From assembly GCA_014904985.1 (NCBI GenBank), contig MU129078.1, positions 31,482 through 78,284 of the forward strand: a stretch of 46,803 nt of DNA. The letters run 5' to 3'. Each line of letters begins with the position of its first letter. Position 1 is the first letter of the stretch. Source of the DNA: Hydnum rufescens UP504 (Eukaryota; Basidiomycota; Agaricomycetes; Cantharellales; Hydnaceae). The position numbers were made by a program, and so were the translations under genes. The notes under the pieces are model-generated. The model did no database searches and had not been told where the DNA came from. It was given only the letters and a program-made list of their open reading frames with translations. Shown here piece after piece: positions 23,001 to 32,921 of this stretch.

Positions 23001-24671
23001 CTGGCAAGTCCATTGGTGGCCATATGCATGGAAAACTGATGCACCAAACTCAATGCATCCTGTCCATTCAGGCATGATGTTCCACTTGAGGAGACTATGA
23101 TGGATTTGACAGGCTATGTCATACAGCAGTCCAACTGTCCAATCACTAGGTAGATCCCTGAGGAGGGTGGAGATGAGGGCAAAGGCATAGAACTGCTTCT
23201 CACCTGCAGTATGCATATTGGCAATGTAGATTGGAATATCATGCCAACAAAGCATAGCCATCAGCCCAGTGTCATCAAAGCATTGAGTAGAGGCCTTAAT
23301 GTGATCACCATCTACTGCAATGAACAAGTCACCACAGATATCAAGAACAGAATTTGGTACATTCATTCCCGGTTCAACAGCATCATCATCACATGGTTCA
23401 CCTCTGTCATCCTCTACCAGCTCATTGGCCTTCCTCTTCCTGCCTGCTCCAGCTGTGGCCCTCCTTGTCAGTTGGATCTCATTGATCCTAGCAGCCATTG
23501 CATCAAGCTCTGCCTGCAGGAGCTCCACCATCCTTGGAGAGTATATCTCCAGATCCCTGCTGCCCATCTGACCCTCAAAACCTTTCCTTCTGTCCTTGTC
23601 ATGATTGCATTTGAGTTGAAAATTTGCATCTATGCAGATGATGACACTGGCTTGGAGATCGGTTGCATGCCTCCCTCCAAAACAAAGAGCACAGCAAGAT
23701 TGCAAATATGGGCTTGGACACTCTGGGGCACCATCAACTTTGGTAGGTCCAGTGGAATTATGGGCATTTGCATATACTTGAGCCAGGACTGGGGTTCTTT
23801 CATCAAGCAGAGGCACAAGAGGGGAGGAACATCCTGGGACCATGGGAACAGTGGAGTTCAATGATTCACAGAAGAAGTTGGTAATTTTGGTCATTTCTGC
23901 CTTCACCAGTCGAACAAGAACTTGGTAATGAGCAAGAGCATTGGCAAATTGTCAACAAAGGGAATCCCCAGTGGCAAATTCATGCCCACAAGCCTTGAGA
24001 TATTTCGTAAGGGCTGCTGCCCATGCTCGTTCATTAGGTGCCATATTTACAAACAGATCTGACACAAACTTGAGCATATCCAAGCTCACAGCCAAAGTTG
24101 GAGCTAATGGAGAGCAAGGGAAGAACCCCCAATGAACAAGCTGGATTCCCACAGGGCAATGAGAGCAAATAACCAACTCAATATCCTCCAGATACTCCAT
24201 ATGGACACAACCCAATTTCAGCAAGCGATGATGTTCTGGACACAGACAGCAATTGGCCATCGAATCAACCTGGGCCCCAGCATTCTGCTCTCTTTGGAAA
24301 CTCATAAATGGACAAATGAGAGATGGGAGGACATCATTACCCCACCAGTGAGCCTGTGCATGCTTCCGTCATGCGTGATGGGAGAGCTTGTCTGGCTCGA
24401 GATGGATGGGAGCCAGGGTCATTTCTGGCTCAAAGTCAAGATTTAGAGGATATGATTCAATATATGTCAACTGAGTAGATGGTTTGGTGGTGGACTGCTT
24501 CCTGCTTGAGAGACTGGTGATCACCCCACTGGGTGCTTCACCCATGACTTTGGCATTTGGGAATTTGGAACAAGGGCACCTGGGATGAGTAGTTGGTGCC
24601 ATGGATATGGAGGGATTGACAGAGAGCTGTGAGGATGATGGCAATGAAGTAGAGCTTTGTTTGTGAATCAA
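20046..24671 (-). pseudogene. KDZ-family transposase (Kyakuja-Dileera-Zisupton), interrupted
   Basis: KDZ transposases are RNase-H-fold DDE enzymes of large DNA transposons that expanded in Agaricomycetes. On the minus strand, 24671-22958 is one reading frame. It has the cysteine-cluster region (CCLCPEHHRLLKLGCVHMEY, ICSHCPVGIQLVHWGFFPC), then CCALCFGG and IICIDANFQLK at about 23700-23625, DTGLMAMLCWHDIPIYIANM at about 23270-23211, GLLYDIACQIHHSLLKWNIM at about 23140-23080, and HAYGHQWTCQLWYHPRKSEK then WGLSDG at about 23030-22958. The frame is cut at SDG by the element at 21587-22953 and resumes as GEGCERFWSELRQL (21584-21540). A GT-AG intron (21518-21458) is followed by a coiled-coil C-terminal part (21440-20765), LDVDEDIW at about 20678-20655, and an acidic tail (20357-20046). 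In-frame TGAs near 24367, 23953 and 20766 show the gene is dead; the 24367 and 23953 TGAs sit where the family has Arg. Element termini were not found. Confidence 0.88.
21587..22953 (+). mobile_element. TG...CA element (probable solo LTR), copy X, inside KDZ gene
   Basis: It starts TGTAAGCAGGA and ends TCCCTCCAACA, the TG...CA ends expected of an LTR. A perfect 4-bp duplication CCGT flanks it (21583-21586 and 22954-22957). The same element in reverse orientation is at 33654-34873. Length is 1367 bp with no coding potential. It lands within the SDG/GEGCERFW motif of the KDZ transposase; without it and one CCGT the KDZ frame continues. An LTR family is most likely, though no internal region is present to prove it. 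Confidence 0.82.
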
Positions 24672-24737
24672 TCACTTTGTGGTTGCATTCATTGTGCTGC
24701 AAGGGATTTGGTGATTATAGGAGTACTGAGTTTAGTG

Positions 24738-25075
24738 ACAAAGGAACACGTCTGGAAGGCATACAACACAGACTCGGCTGCTAGACATGTCCTCTGCCAC
24801 CATGCATTGAAAAGAGGGCATGATGAACAGGTCTAGAAGGCACACAACACAGACTCAGCTGTTGAGCATGTCCTTCACCACCATGCGTTGAAAAGAGGAC
24901 ATGATAAACAGGTCTATAAGGTGCACAACACAGACTTGGCTGTTGAGCACATCCTTCACCACTGTGCGTTGAAAAGAGGGCATGATAAACAGGTCTAGAA
25001 GGTGCACAACACAGACTCAGCTGCCAAGCATGTCCTTTGTCACCATGGGATGAAAAGAGATTTTAATGAACAGAT
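24738..25075 (+). repeat. 81-bp (27-codon) tandem repeat, about 4 copies
   Basis: Units start near 24751, 24832, 24913 and 24994 with a partial fifth at 25075, giving an exact 81-bp period. In one + frame each unit reads as variants of KAHNTDSAVEHVLHHHALKR then GHDEQV. Two units have TAG where another unit has TAT and the first has TGG. There are no indels between units. The frame preservation suggests descent from a coding repeat, now dead. No known repeat family is recognised. Confidence 0.8.
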
Positions 25076-26176
25076 CTCAGTAGGCAGTGTTTCTTTAGGG
25101 TGAGAGATGAGTAGTTAAAATAACAGTCTGAAATCATCACAAACCTAGATGTACATCTCTGCAGCAGGTGAATTTGCAGATGCTGAGAAAGAAGTCTGTT
25201 GAGAAGGCACATAAACACAGGCAAAGCTGTGATGCAAGTCTCTGCTGATGTGGAGTGGTGTTTGGAAATTCCCACTGTCAAAAATTTGACACTCCCTACA
25301 GGAATTACCAGTTCATAGCCCTCCATACCTTTGCCTTCTAAGTACCTTGTTCACTGATATCCTCTATTTTTAGATGCCTTGTTGCAGCTTTCATAGCGGG
25401 GATGTGGTTGCCAAGTGTTAGCCTTGGCCAATCATGTCCTCCAATGTGACCAGGTACTTCTCATCAAGTCACCCATCCTCTCATTCTCATTTTTCTCCAG
25501 GAAGCAATATGTCTTCATTGACGGAATACCTGGTATTTCCGAAAACTTTCATGCATGCTCATGGAACCAATCTCTCAGTCCTCTCTGGCTGTATGGGTTA
25601 GCTCATCTCATTGCCTTCTGTCATTGCCTCGAAATGCACATTTATTGCATCTGGTGGCATCCCCAGGTAGGTTTATTTGTTCTCAGGCTTTATTCATGCT
25701 TGATTTGAGATCCCTCAAAAGTCGCAGCTCTACCTACTGCAGACTCTCTGCAATGCATCCCCGATGATTGGATGTTATAATATCAATGATATCATGATTG
25801 GTGGTGTTGATCTAGAGAACTGCACCCACATCATTCAGATCCTCCCTTGTAGTTTTGAGACTGACCAGCATGCCAAAACAGAAGGTACATGGTTCAGTCC
25901 ACAGGTATGTCCACTAATCACTGACTCTTGCTAAGGATAGGTTTCCGCAAGTTATCAGTTGTAATCTGCAGAGGCTGGTCTCCCGTTACCACCCTGCCAG
26001 GTGATTATCATGAACACTTTCACTTGACTTTGAATAAAATGAAGCCCATTGTGTCCCCACCTCTTCATCTTCCTTCCATTCTGCAGTACAAGGAGACACC
26101 CCAATGGTGGTATACCATCCTTGCCTCATCTACTGCTTCCTTGCCTACCATTGCACCATCTACCATCATGCTGTCC
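25076..26176. other. No recognisable gene
   Basis: The + strand has intron-like junctions (for example donor GTAGGTTT near 25665) and frames such as MIGCYNINDIMIGGVDLENC (about 25765-25825) that look like old exons of an unknown protein. The last part (26120-26176) encodes SSTASLPTIAPSTI, similar in composition to the VPSTVIPSTV repeat on the far side of the palindromic element at 43590-43660. Confidence 0.4.
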
Positions 26177-26193
26177 AGCCTGGTCAGTCACAT

Positions 26194-26251
26194 GGGGGAC
26201 CTAATTTAGGTACCATTTTCAGGGCAGAAAATGGTACCTAATAGGTCCCCC
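26194..26251. repeat. Left terminal hairpin of the outer element
   Basis: GGGGGACCTA-AT-TTAGGTACCATTTTC pairs with GAAAATGGTACCTAATAGGTCCCCC around the loop AGGGCAG. The same TTAGGTACC...GGTACCTAA structure recurs in inverted form at 43513-43567. Confidence 0.9.
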
Positions 26252-26399
26252 AGACAGTACAGCCGAAATATGGCCATTCCAATTCATTTCGGCCAATCCA
26301 TGGCTGTGCTAGATTATATATTTATTATTATTATTACTATTATTATATACATTATGCTATATACATATTATCACCCCTGGGGTCTGCCACCACAGGGGG

Positions 26400-27905
26400 G
26401 GTATGGTTCCTGCAGGTCATGCACCTGCATATACCCACCACACCTGGGTGGGGTTCATATGCCCCAGTCGGGGCTGGGTCCATTTGAGCACTCCCTCAAG
26501 GGAGCAGTTTTCGTTCATGGGGGCTTGTTTGCAGTTTTCATTTGTGGCACATCATTCAGCAAGTTTGTGGTTGGGGGTGTATGCAGGTTCTGGTTCAGGA
26601 TCTAGAGAAATTTAAAATGAAACATTAGCAGAACATACCTTGCAGTACCCCACACCCACTGCAGCAGGTGCAGGGTACTGGGGTCCTGTACTCCAGCTCA
26701 TATGGCAGGTTGTATGGGTCCTCCCTGTGGTTTTTGTTTGTGGGGGGTCATTCGCAGCATGTCGTTCCGTGGGTTTGTGGTTGGGCATTTGTGCAGGTTC
26801 TGGCCAGGATCTAGAGAAATAATAATAGGTTGGTTGAAAATGAATGCAACACAAAAAGAGCAGTGTACACTGCTCTTTTTGCACCACAAGAATAAGAAAT
26901 AAAGAAAATAAAACTTACTTTGTAGTACCCCACACCCACTGCAGTGGGTGTGGGGTACTGGGGTCACATACTCCAGCTCGTACGTACTGTGGTTTGTATG
27001 TCCTCCCTGCGGTTTTTGTTTGTGGGGGGTCGTTTGTGGGTTTCATTCATGGGTTTCATTTGTGGCATGTCATTCCATGGGTTTGTGGTTGGGCGTTTGC
27101 ATGGGTTCTGGCCAGGATCTAGAGAAATAATAATGGGTTAGTTGAAAATGAATGCAACACAAAAAGAGCAGCATACACTGCTCTTTTTGTGCCACAAGAA
27201 TAAGAAATAAAAAAATAAAACTTACTTTGTAGTACCCCACACCTGCTGCAGCAGGTGTGGGGTACTGGGCCATACTCCAGCTCATATGTATGGTGGTTTG
27301 GACAGGTCCCCCCAGGTCCTGTCATTTGGGCATCAATAGGCAGGGTTATGGGGGGTTTTGCATCAGTATTCATTGGCGTGAGAAGTGAAGACCTACAATA
27401 GAATAAAAGGTTGTAAATTAGTTAAGAATTAAATGCCATGCAAAAGAGCAGCTTTCACTGCTCTTTCTGCATGGCTGCAGCTACTGGGGGGTAGGGACTC
27501 ACCTTATATAGGACCACACACCTGCCATGGCAGGTGTGTGGTTCCTGGGGCCCTTATTTAGCATGGTCACGTCCTTGTTTGGCATGTTGCCATGTGTTGC
27601 ATTGCTTGGCACATTGCTGTGTGTCACGTTGTTTGGTATGTTGTCATGTGTTGTGTTGCTTGGCGCATTGCCATTTGTTGGGTTGCCATGTTGCATTGCT
27701 GTTTGGGCCCTTGTCATTTCACATGTTTTCATTGTGCCTTGGACCAGGCCTCAATCTAGAAATAATAAATGATAAAAGACACATTAGTATAAAATTTCAA
27801 AGCAGTGCAAAAAGAGCTGCTTTTGCTGCTCTTTTTGTGCCATTGTATCCACTAGCAAAAAAAACTCACCTTGTGACCACACACCCACAGCAGGGGGTGT
27901 GTGGT
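26400..27905 (-). repeat. Outer element, left array of hairpin exon/intron units
   Basis: Units read on the minus strand. CACACCC-type exon hairpins lie at about 26644-26679, 26924-26959, 27231-27266, 27513-27542 and 27876-27907; those at 26924, 27231 and 27513 are perfect palindromes of 36, 36 and 30 bp. AGAGCAG-type intron hairpins lie at about 26851-26883, 27158-27191, 27438-27472 and 27805-27841. Between each exon hairpin and the next intron hairpin is a donor on the minus strand (for example AAAGTAAGTTTTATT), and each intron ends in TAACTAACCCATTATTATTT then CTCTAG or similar. The outermost units (26400-26640) are degenerate. Confidence 0.85.
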
Positions 27906-27970
27906 CATTTGGTTGCCTTTCCAGGTAGTTGCCTGTTGTGGTTCGCGGAGATTTGAAGGAAGATGGAAAC

Positions 27971-28370
27971 TCAATGCTGGCAATTGCTGGTATGCAAAAA
28001 GTGCCCAAGTGCTGGCACTACAAGTACAATACATAGTAATAGCAGGTATATAGACTTGGAATAAATCAATATTCAGTGAATATTTTCCCAAAAAAATGAA
28101 AAAGACAGCAATAGTAAGTTAGAGCTCAATAAGGCACGATATCCCTAATTGCAAAGTGGATTGGGCCATTTCTATGGGTCAGAATTGGCCCAAATTTAAA
28201 TATGTTCATGGTATATATGCACCCTGCATAGGTGACTAATTATACCAGACATTCCTGCCATTTTTCAATTTTTCATGCCTTCAATTCCCTATTTAGGGAA
28301 TTGAAGGTGTGAAAAATTGAAAAATGACAGGAACATCTGGTATAATTAGTCACCTATGCAGGGTGCATAT
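27971..28370. repeat. Central palindrome of the outer element (left core, axis and right stub)
   Basis: The left core 27971-28292 pairs with 28293-28370 and, beyond the Gypsy insertion, with 35689-35939. The axis is within CCTATTTAGG at about 28287-28297. Mirror words include AATTGCAAAGTGGATTGGGC, CTATGGGTCAGAATTGGCCC and TATATATGCACCCTGCATAG. Mirrored TATATA and CCAAT-like words suggest a symmetric divergent promoter, but this is inference. Confidence 0.85.
28366..28370. repeat. 5-bp target site duplication CATAT, left
   Basis: The identical CATAT lies at 35689-35693 directly after the other LTR. It proves that 28371-35688 is a single integration event in the central palindrome. Confidence 0.92.
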
Positions 28371-29010
28371 TGTCAGGGCCATGCTGTGACAAGGGCACCA
28401 AACAAATGTAAACACAAATAATTCTGGCTAAGTCCGGTGTAAGTCCGGCTAAGTCTGCAAGAATCTGGGCAAGAATGAGATAAGGAGGTCAGGGATGTTG
28501 GAGGAGCGGTCCAGCAGCCCGGAAGGGACTAGGTGGAAATGAGCACAGCAGTCCTGAAGCTCATGGAGTCAACTGGATAATACTCAGAGCTGTAGTCCAG
28601 AGTAACAGTGGAAATCCTGAGATTATGTAATATGAATATGGAATACATGAAGGCTGACCTGTAGTCTGGAGTAACAGTGGAAATCCTGAGAGACCAAAGC
28701 TGGGGTCTCTGGACTTCGCTCTCGGACTACTTATACATGATGACTATACTACAGGGGAGTGATCGCTAAACTGTGGGTGGTTACAAGGGGGACAGGAACA
28801 GGAACAGGAACAGGAACTTGGCCAGGGGGCAAACCGGAAGCAATGGGAAATGAAAGGGAAATGAATAGGGTTGGATCAGAGTTAAACTGGAATCAAGCCG
28901 GAAGCAAAGTGGACTTGGGCAAAGGAACTAAGCGGAGAACTGGACTGGAGGTGGGTGGACAAGGGCCAGAGTGGACTGGAGTGGACTGGAGTAAGGGACA
29001 AACCCTGACA
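28371..29010 (-). repeat. 3' LTR of the Gypsy element (full length)
   Basis: 640 bp, beginning TGTCAGGGCC and ending AAACCCTGACA on the + strand. It contains tandem GGACTGGAGT decamers near the 29.0-kb end and a triple GGAACA run near 28,800. Confidence 0.93.
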
Positions 29011-29026
29011 TCACCCCCCTCTTAGG
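29011..29026 (-). promoter_or_regulatory. Polypurine tract of the Gypsy element
   Basis: On the minus strand AAGAGGGGGGTGA lies immediately before the LTR start TGTCAGG, the position and composition expected for the plus-strand DNA primer of reverse transcription. Confidence 0.75.
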
Positions 29027-29059
29027 GCCAATCATCCTGATTGGCTGGAGGAGCAGGGA

Positions 29060-30640
29060 TCAATGGGTTGACCAGTCCGGGAGGTCTGCAGGGGGTTCGG
29101 TTAGGAGTGGACATGTCCGGAACCCAATGGAGGAGAAGTCAATGGCACTGATCCGCCATGGAGCTTCCAGATGAGCAAGGTGGAACTCCATGATGACTTC
29201 CAGGGCATTACCTAGATTGGTCTCTGGAAGCCATTGGTTCTCTGAGGGTGGGTAGCCTTTCCATTTCACCAAGTACTGGAGGTGGCCTCAGAAATAGCGG
29301 GAGTTTGCAATCCATTCCACCTCATACTCCTCCTCACCACCATGGAGGATAGGAGGAGGCAGAGGATGTGCAACATGATCCATAATTGGGTCAGGCCAGA
29401 AAGGGCGGAGTTTCGAGACATGGAACACTGGGTGGACTCGCATGGAGGGGGGAAGTTTGAGCCGTATAGCAGAGTGGGAGATCACCTTGTCCACTTTGTA
29501 TGGGCCTAACCACTTGTCCGAGAGTTTCTGGGCTGGGTGGTCAATGGAAATGTTGTGAGCATCCAGCCATACTGAGTCTCCGACTGCATACTCTGGGGTT
29601 CTGTCTGGTGAGCATCATAGTGATGAGCCATGTCCTCGGCTGCCTGGCGGAGAGCAGACTGGGCTTCCTCAGAGGTTTTCTGCATCCATGTGACAAAGTC
29701 TGTGGCTGCTTCGACAACTCCAGGTCGGATTGGTTCAGTACCAAGGTGAGGATCTTGGCCAGAGTCAAGGCGGAATGGGGTTTCCCGGGTGGAGGAGTGA
29801 ATCCAGTTATTGTATGCAAACTCCGCCATAGGGAGCCAGTCTGCCCAATCATTTTGTCTGTGGTTGACAAAGATCCGGAGGTACTGCTCAATCTCCTGAT
29901 TGACTTGCTCCATCTGTCTGTCTGTCTGGGGGTGGAATGCTGTGGAGAAGTTGGTTTTAACTCCAAGGAGTGAATTGAGTTCCTTCATGAACTTCGAGGT
30001 GAATGTGGTGCCCCGATCGCTGATGATGGTCTCTGGAAGGCCATGGTGCCTCCAGTCATTGTCTCGGAAAAGGCGGGCGACTCTGGCGGAGTCCACTGTG
30101 GTCGTTGTGGGCATCACATGAATCCATTTGGAGAGTCGGTCAACGACAATCATCACACTGTCAAATCCATGTGACTCTGGGAGCTCCGTGATCATGTCCA
30201 CTGATATGACTTGCCATTGGCAGTCCAGAACTGGATTAGGGTGGAGGGTTCCGGATGGTTTGGATGGGAAGGTTTTGGTCCGATTGCAGGTGTCACAGGT
30301 GGAGACATAGGTTGCGACATACCATGACATCCCTGGCCACCAGTAGTGGCGAGACACAAGTTCATATGTCTTCCATCATCCGGGGTGGCCTGTGGTTGGG
30401 GTGTCGTGGTGTTCACAGACTAGGTCATGATGGAGTTTGGAGTCCAGTGGAACATAGACATGTCTGCAGAAAAGGACCAGAGACCCTTGGAGTCCCCAAT
30501 CTTTCAGGTGAGCCTTCAGGCCATCTCCGTTTAACTCCTTGATGATCTGGACTACTTTGTCATCAATCTCCATGGCCCTTTTGATCCGAGCCATCAAGCT
30601 CCAACTAGGTCCTTCCACTGCCACAACCTCTGTGGTGTCT
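29060..30640 (-). pseudogene. Gypsy integrase with zinc-binding region and chromodomain
   Basis: Minus-strand blocks are the HHCC region (HHDLVCEHHDTPTTGHPG near 30430-30376, then HYWWPGM and CDTCNRTK), the catalytic core (SVDMITELPESHGFDSVMIV, ISDRGTTFTSKFMKELN, DDE-type with the final E in EQVNQEIEQYLR), and a C-terminal segment SMRVHPVFHVSKLRPF. The chromodomain has EEEYEVEWIANSRYF, a TGA where Arg is likely, then LQYLVKWKGYPPSENQWLPE. At least two frameshifts (near 29600 and 30370) break the frame. Confidence 0.88.
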
Positions 30641-30884
30641 AGGGCATGGGACTGGAAAGCGGTCGGCTTCAGTAGGACTACATCAGAGTTATCAGAGTCT
30701 CCTCACGGATGGTCTGGGCACTGTGAAAGAGCATCCGGTTTCCCAGACTGTGATCCGGAGTGGTGCTGGAGGGTGAAGTTGAACTGGGAAAGGAAAATAT
30801 TCCAGCAGGCTTGTCTCTGATTCAGCTTCTGTGCAGTCCGGAAGTACTGAAGGTTCTGGTGGTCCATCAAGATCTCAATCAGAT

Positions 30885-32109
30885 GTGGAGAGCCCTCTAG
30901 GTAATGTCTCCATGCTCCAGAGCTCGGATAATGGCCATGAGCTCCTTGTCATAGATGTCATAATTCCTCTCAGCCTCTGACAGACTTTTCGATAGGAAAC
31001 CTACTGGGTGCCACTTTCCATCCTCTTGAAGCTGCAAGAGTACTGCTCCAGTTGCATATCCAGAGGCATCGGCTTCCACTTGGAAGCGTCCGGACTTGGA
31101 GGGAAAGACTAGGATTGGTGCAGAGGTGACAAGGGATTTCAGTTTGACAAAGGCATTACGTTCAGCATTGGCCCATTGGAAGGGAGTGTCCTTCCGGGTG
31201 AGATCATTCAAAGGTCTGGCAACCTTAGCAAAATCCTGGATGAACCAGCAGTAGAAGTTGATGAATCCAAGGAATGACTGTGTCTCCTTCAGGTTCTTGG
31301 GTTCTGGCCACTCCATTATGCCTGCAACCTTGATAGGGTCCATCTCCACATGATCTGGGGTGAACACCATCCCTAGATACTCAATCTGGTCCCGGAAGAA
31401 CTCACACTTCTTGGGTTTCAAGAAGAGGTTGTTCTCCCGGAGTGTCTGCAGATCCCTCGGACACCGCGGATGTACTCCTCCTGGGTCTTGGCAAAGCTTA
31501 GGATGTCATCCAGATACACGATGCACACTCCATTGTCGATCCATTCCTGGAGGACATCATTGATCATGTTCTGGAAGGTGCCCAGAGAGTTGCAAAGTCC
31601 AAAGAACATGACCAAGGGTTCAAACAGTCCTTGGTTAGTCCGGAAAGCCGCTTTCCATTCTTCTCCATCTGCCATCCAGATATTCTGGAAGCCCCACTGC
31701 AAGTCCAGTTTCCCAAACACTTTGGCTCCTCAGAGTTGGTCAATGACATCAGAGATCAGAGGTAAGGGGTATGCATTCTTGACCGTGATGTCATTGAGTT
31801 TCCGGTAGTCCTGGACTAGCCGAAAACCTCCATCTTTTTCTTCACAAAGAACACTGGGGCAGCCATAGGGGATTTGGAAGGGCAGATCCGACTGGAGGCC
31901 AGGTTTTTCTTCAGGAAGTCATCGAGTTCCTTTTGCTCTGCTGGGGAGAGTGGGAAGAGTTTGGCTGGGGGAGGCAGCTGGGCTCCCTTGTTAAACTCAA
32001 TGTGGTGATCCCATGGTTTCCGGCCAGGGAGCTGATCAAAGGAGTCCTTGGAGAACACATCTCGGATGTCACAGAATTCCTCCAGGACAAGCTCCTCAAA
32101 TGTCTTCAC
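30885..32109 (-). pseudogene. Gypsy reverse transcriptase and RNase H
   Basis: From 32109 down, RT starts with FCDIRDVFSKDSFDQLPGRK, then SPMAAPVFFVKKK, LDLQWGFQNI, AFRTNQGLFEPLVMFFGLCN and the catalytic YLDDIL near 31520-31503. RT thumb and RNase H follow ([62 protein letters not shown]). Frameshifts near 31835, 31730 and 31440 and stops after 30,900 truncate it. YLDDIL is a variant of the usual YVDDIL. Confidence 0.92.
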
Positions 32110-32860
32110 TGGCTCATTTGCTTTGGCTTTTGCAGCCTCTGCCAGTCTCTGGGAAGGGTGCTCGTTGCTCGAACAATCTCAGAGTGCTCAGTGTCACTGG
32201 GGAAGTAAGCTGCAAAGATGGCATCTCCTTTTTCCAGTGTCAGGGACTCATTAATGTTGTCAGCATCATCCTCCATAGGAGTGGGAGGTGTCTGGGGTTC
32301 TTCCAGTGTCTTCCTGGAGGTTCTCCCTTGCTGACGCTCTGCGTTCCGCATCTTCTGGATCACTACACAACAGTCAGATGGGCGCCCGGTCAGTGTGACT
32401 ACCCCAGTTGTCCAGTCAATCTCTGGGTTGTGATGGTGAAGCCATGTGTGCCCTATGATCAGCTTGGTTTTCCCCAGTCTGATCACAGAGAACACTACCC
32501 GCTCGGAGTGATCATTGATTCAGAGGATGACCTCAACCTCTTCACAGACAGACCCCATTTCATTCAGTGTTCCATCAACATTGTAGACAGGGATCAGGCG
32601 TGCAAGGGGTCATATGTCTAGACCATTTTCTTTGTGAAGGTCAGGTCCATGAACATTCCGGTGGCTCCGGAGTCCAGTAGGGCCTTTCCGGCACAGATTG
32701 CTCCAGTCCGCGGTGATTGGATTTTGACCTTGATCTCTGTGGCTCGTCTGGGGTCTTTGGAAAGGAGGCGGATAGAAGGGGGAGGGTTGTAGACAGGGTC
32801 AACCTCAGTTGATACGCTTTCAGATTTGTCACTCTCATTGTTGGAGAAAAACATGTCATT
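32106..32860 (-). pseudogene. Gypsy aspartic protease region
   Basis: The active-site motif LLDSGATGMFMD is near 32680-32645 and the flap/C-terminal part LIIGHTWLHHHNPEIDW near 32465-32410. A stop (TAG) near 32618 and a frameshift separate the two halves. Confidence 0.85.
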
Positions 32861-32921
32861 TCCAACTCCATATGTACAGTTTCAAGAGAGGAGAATCTGT
32901 TGGTCAGGCAGGACACATCCT

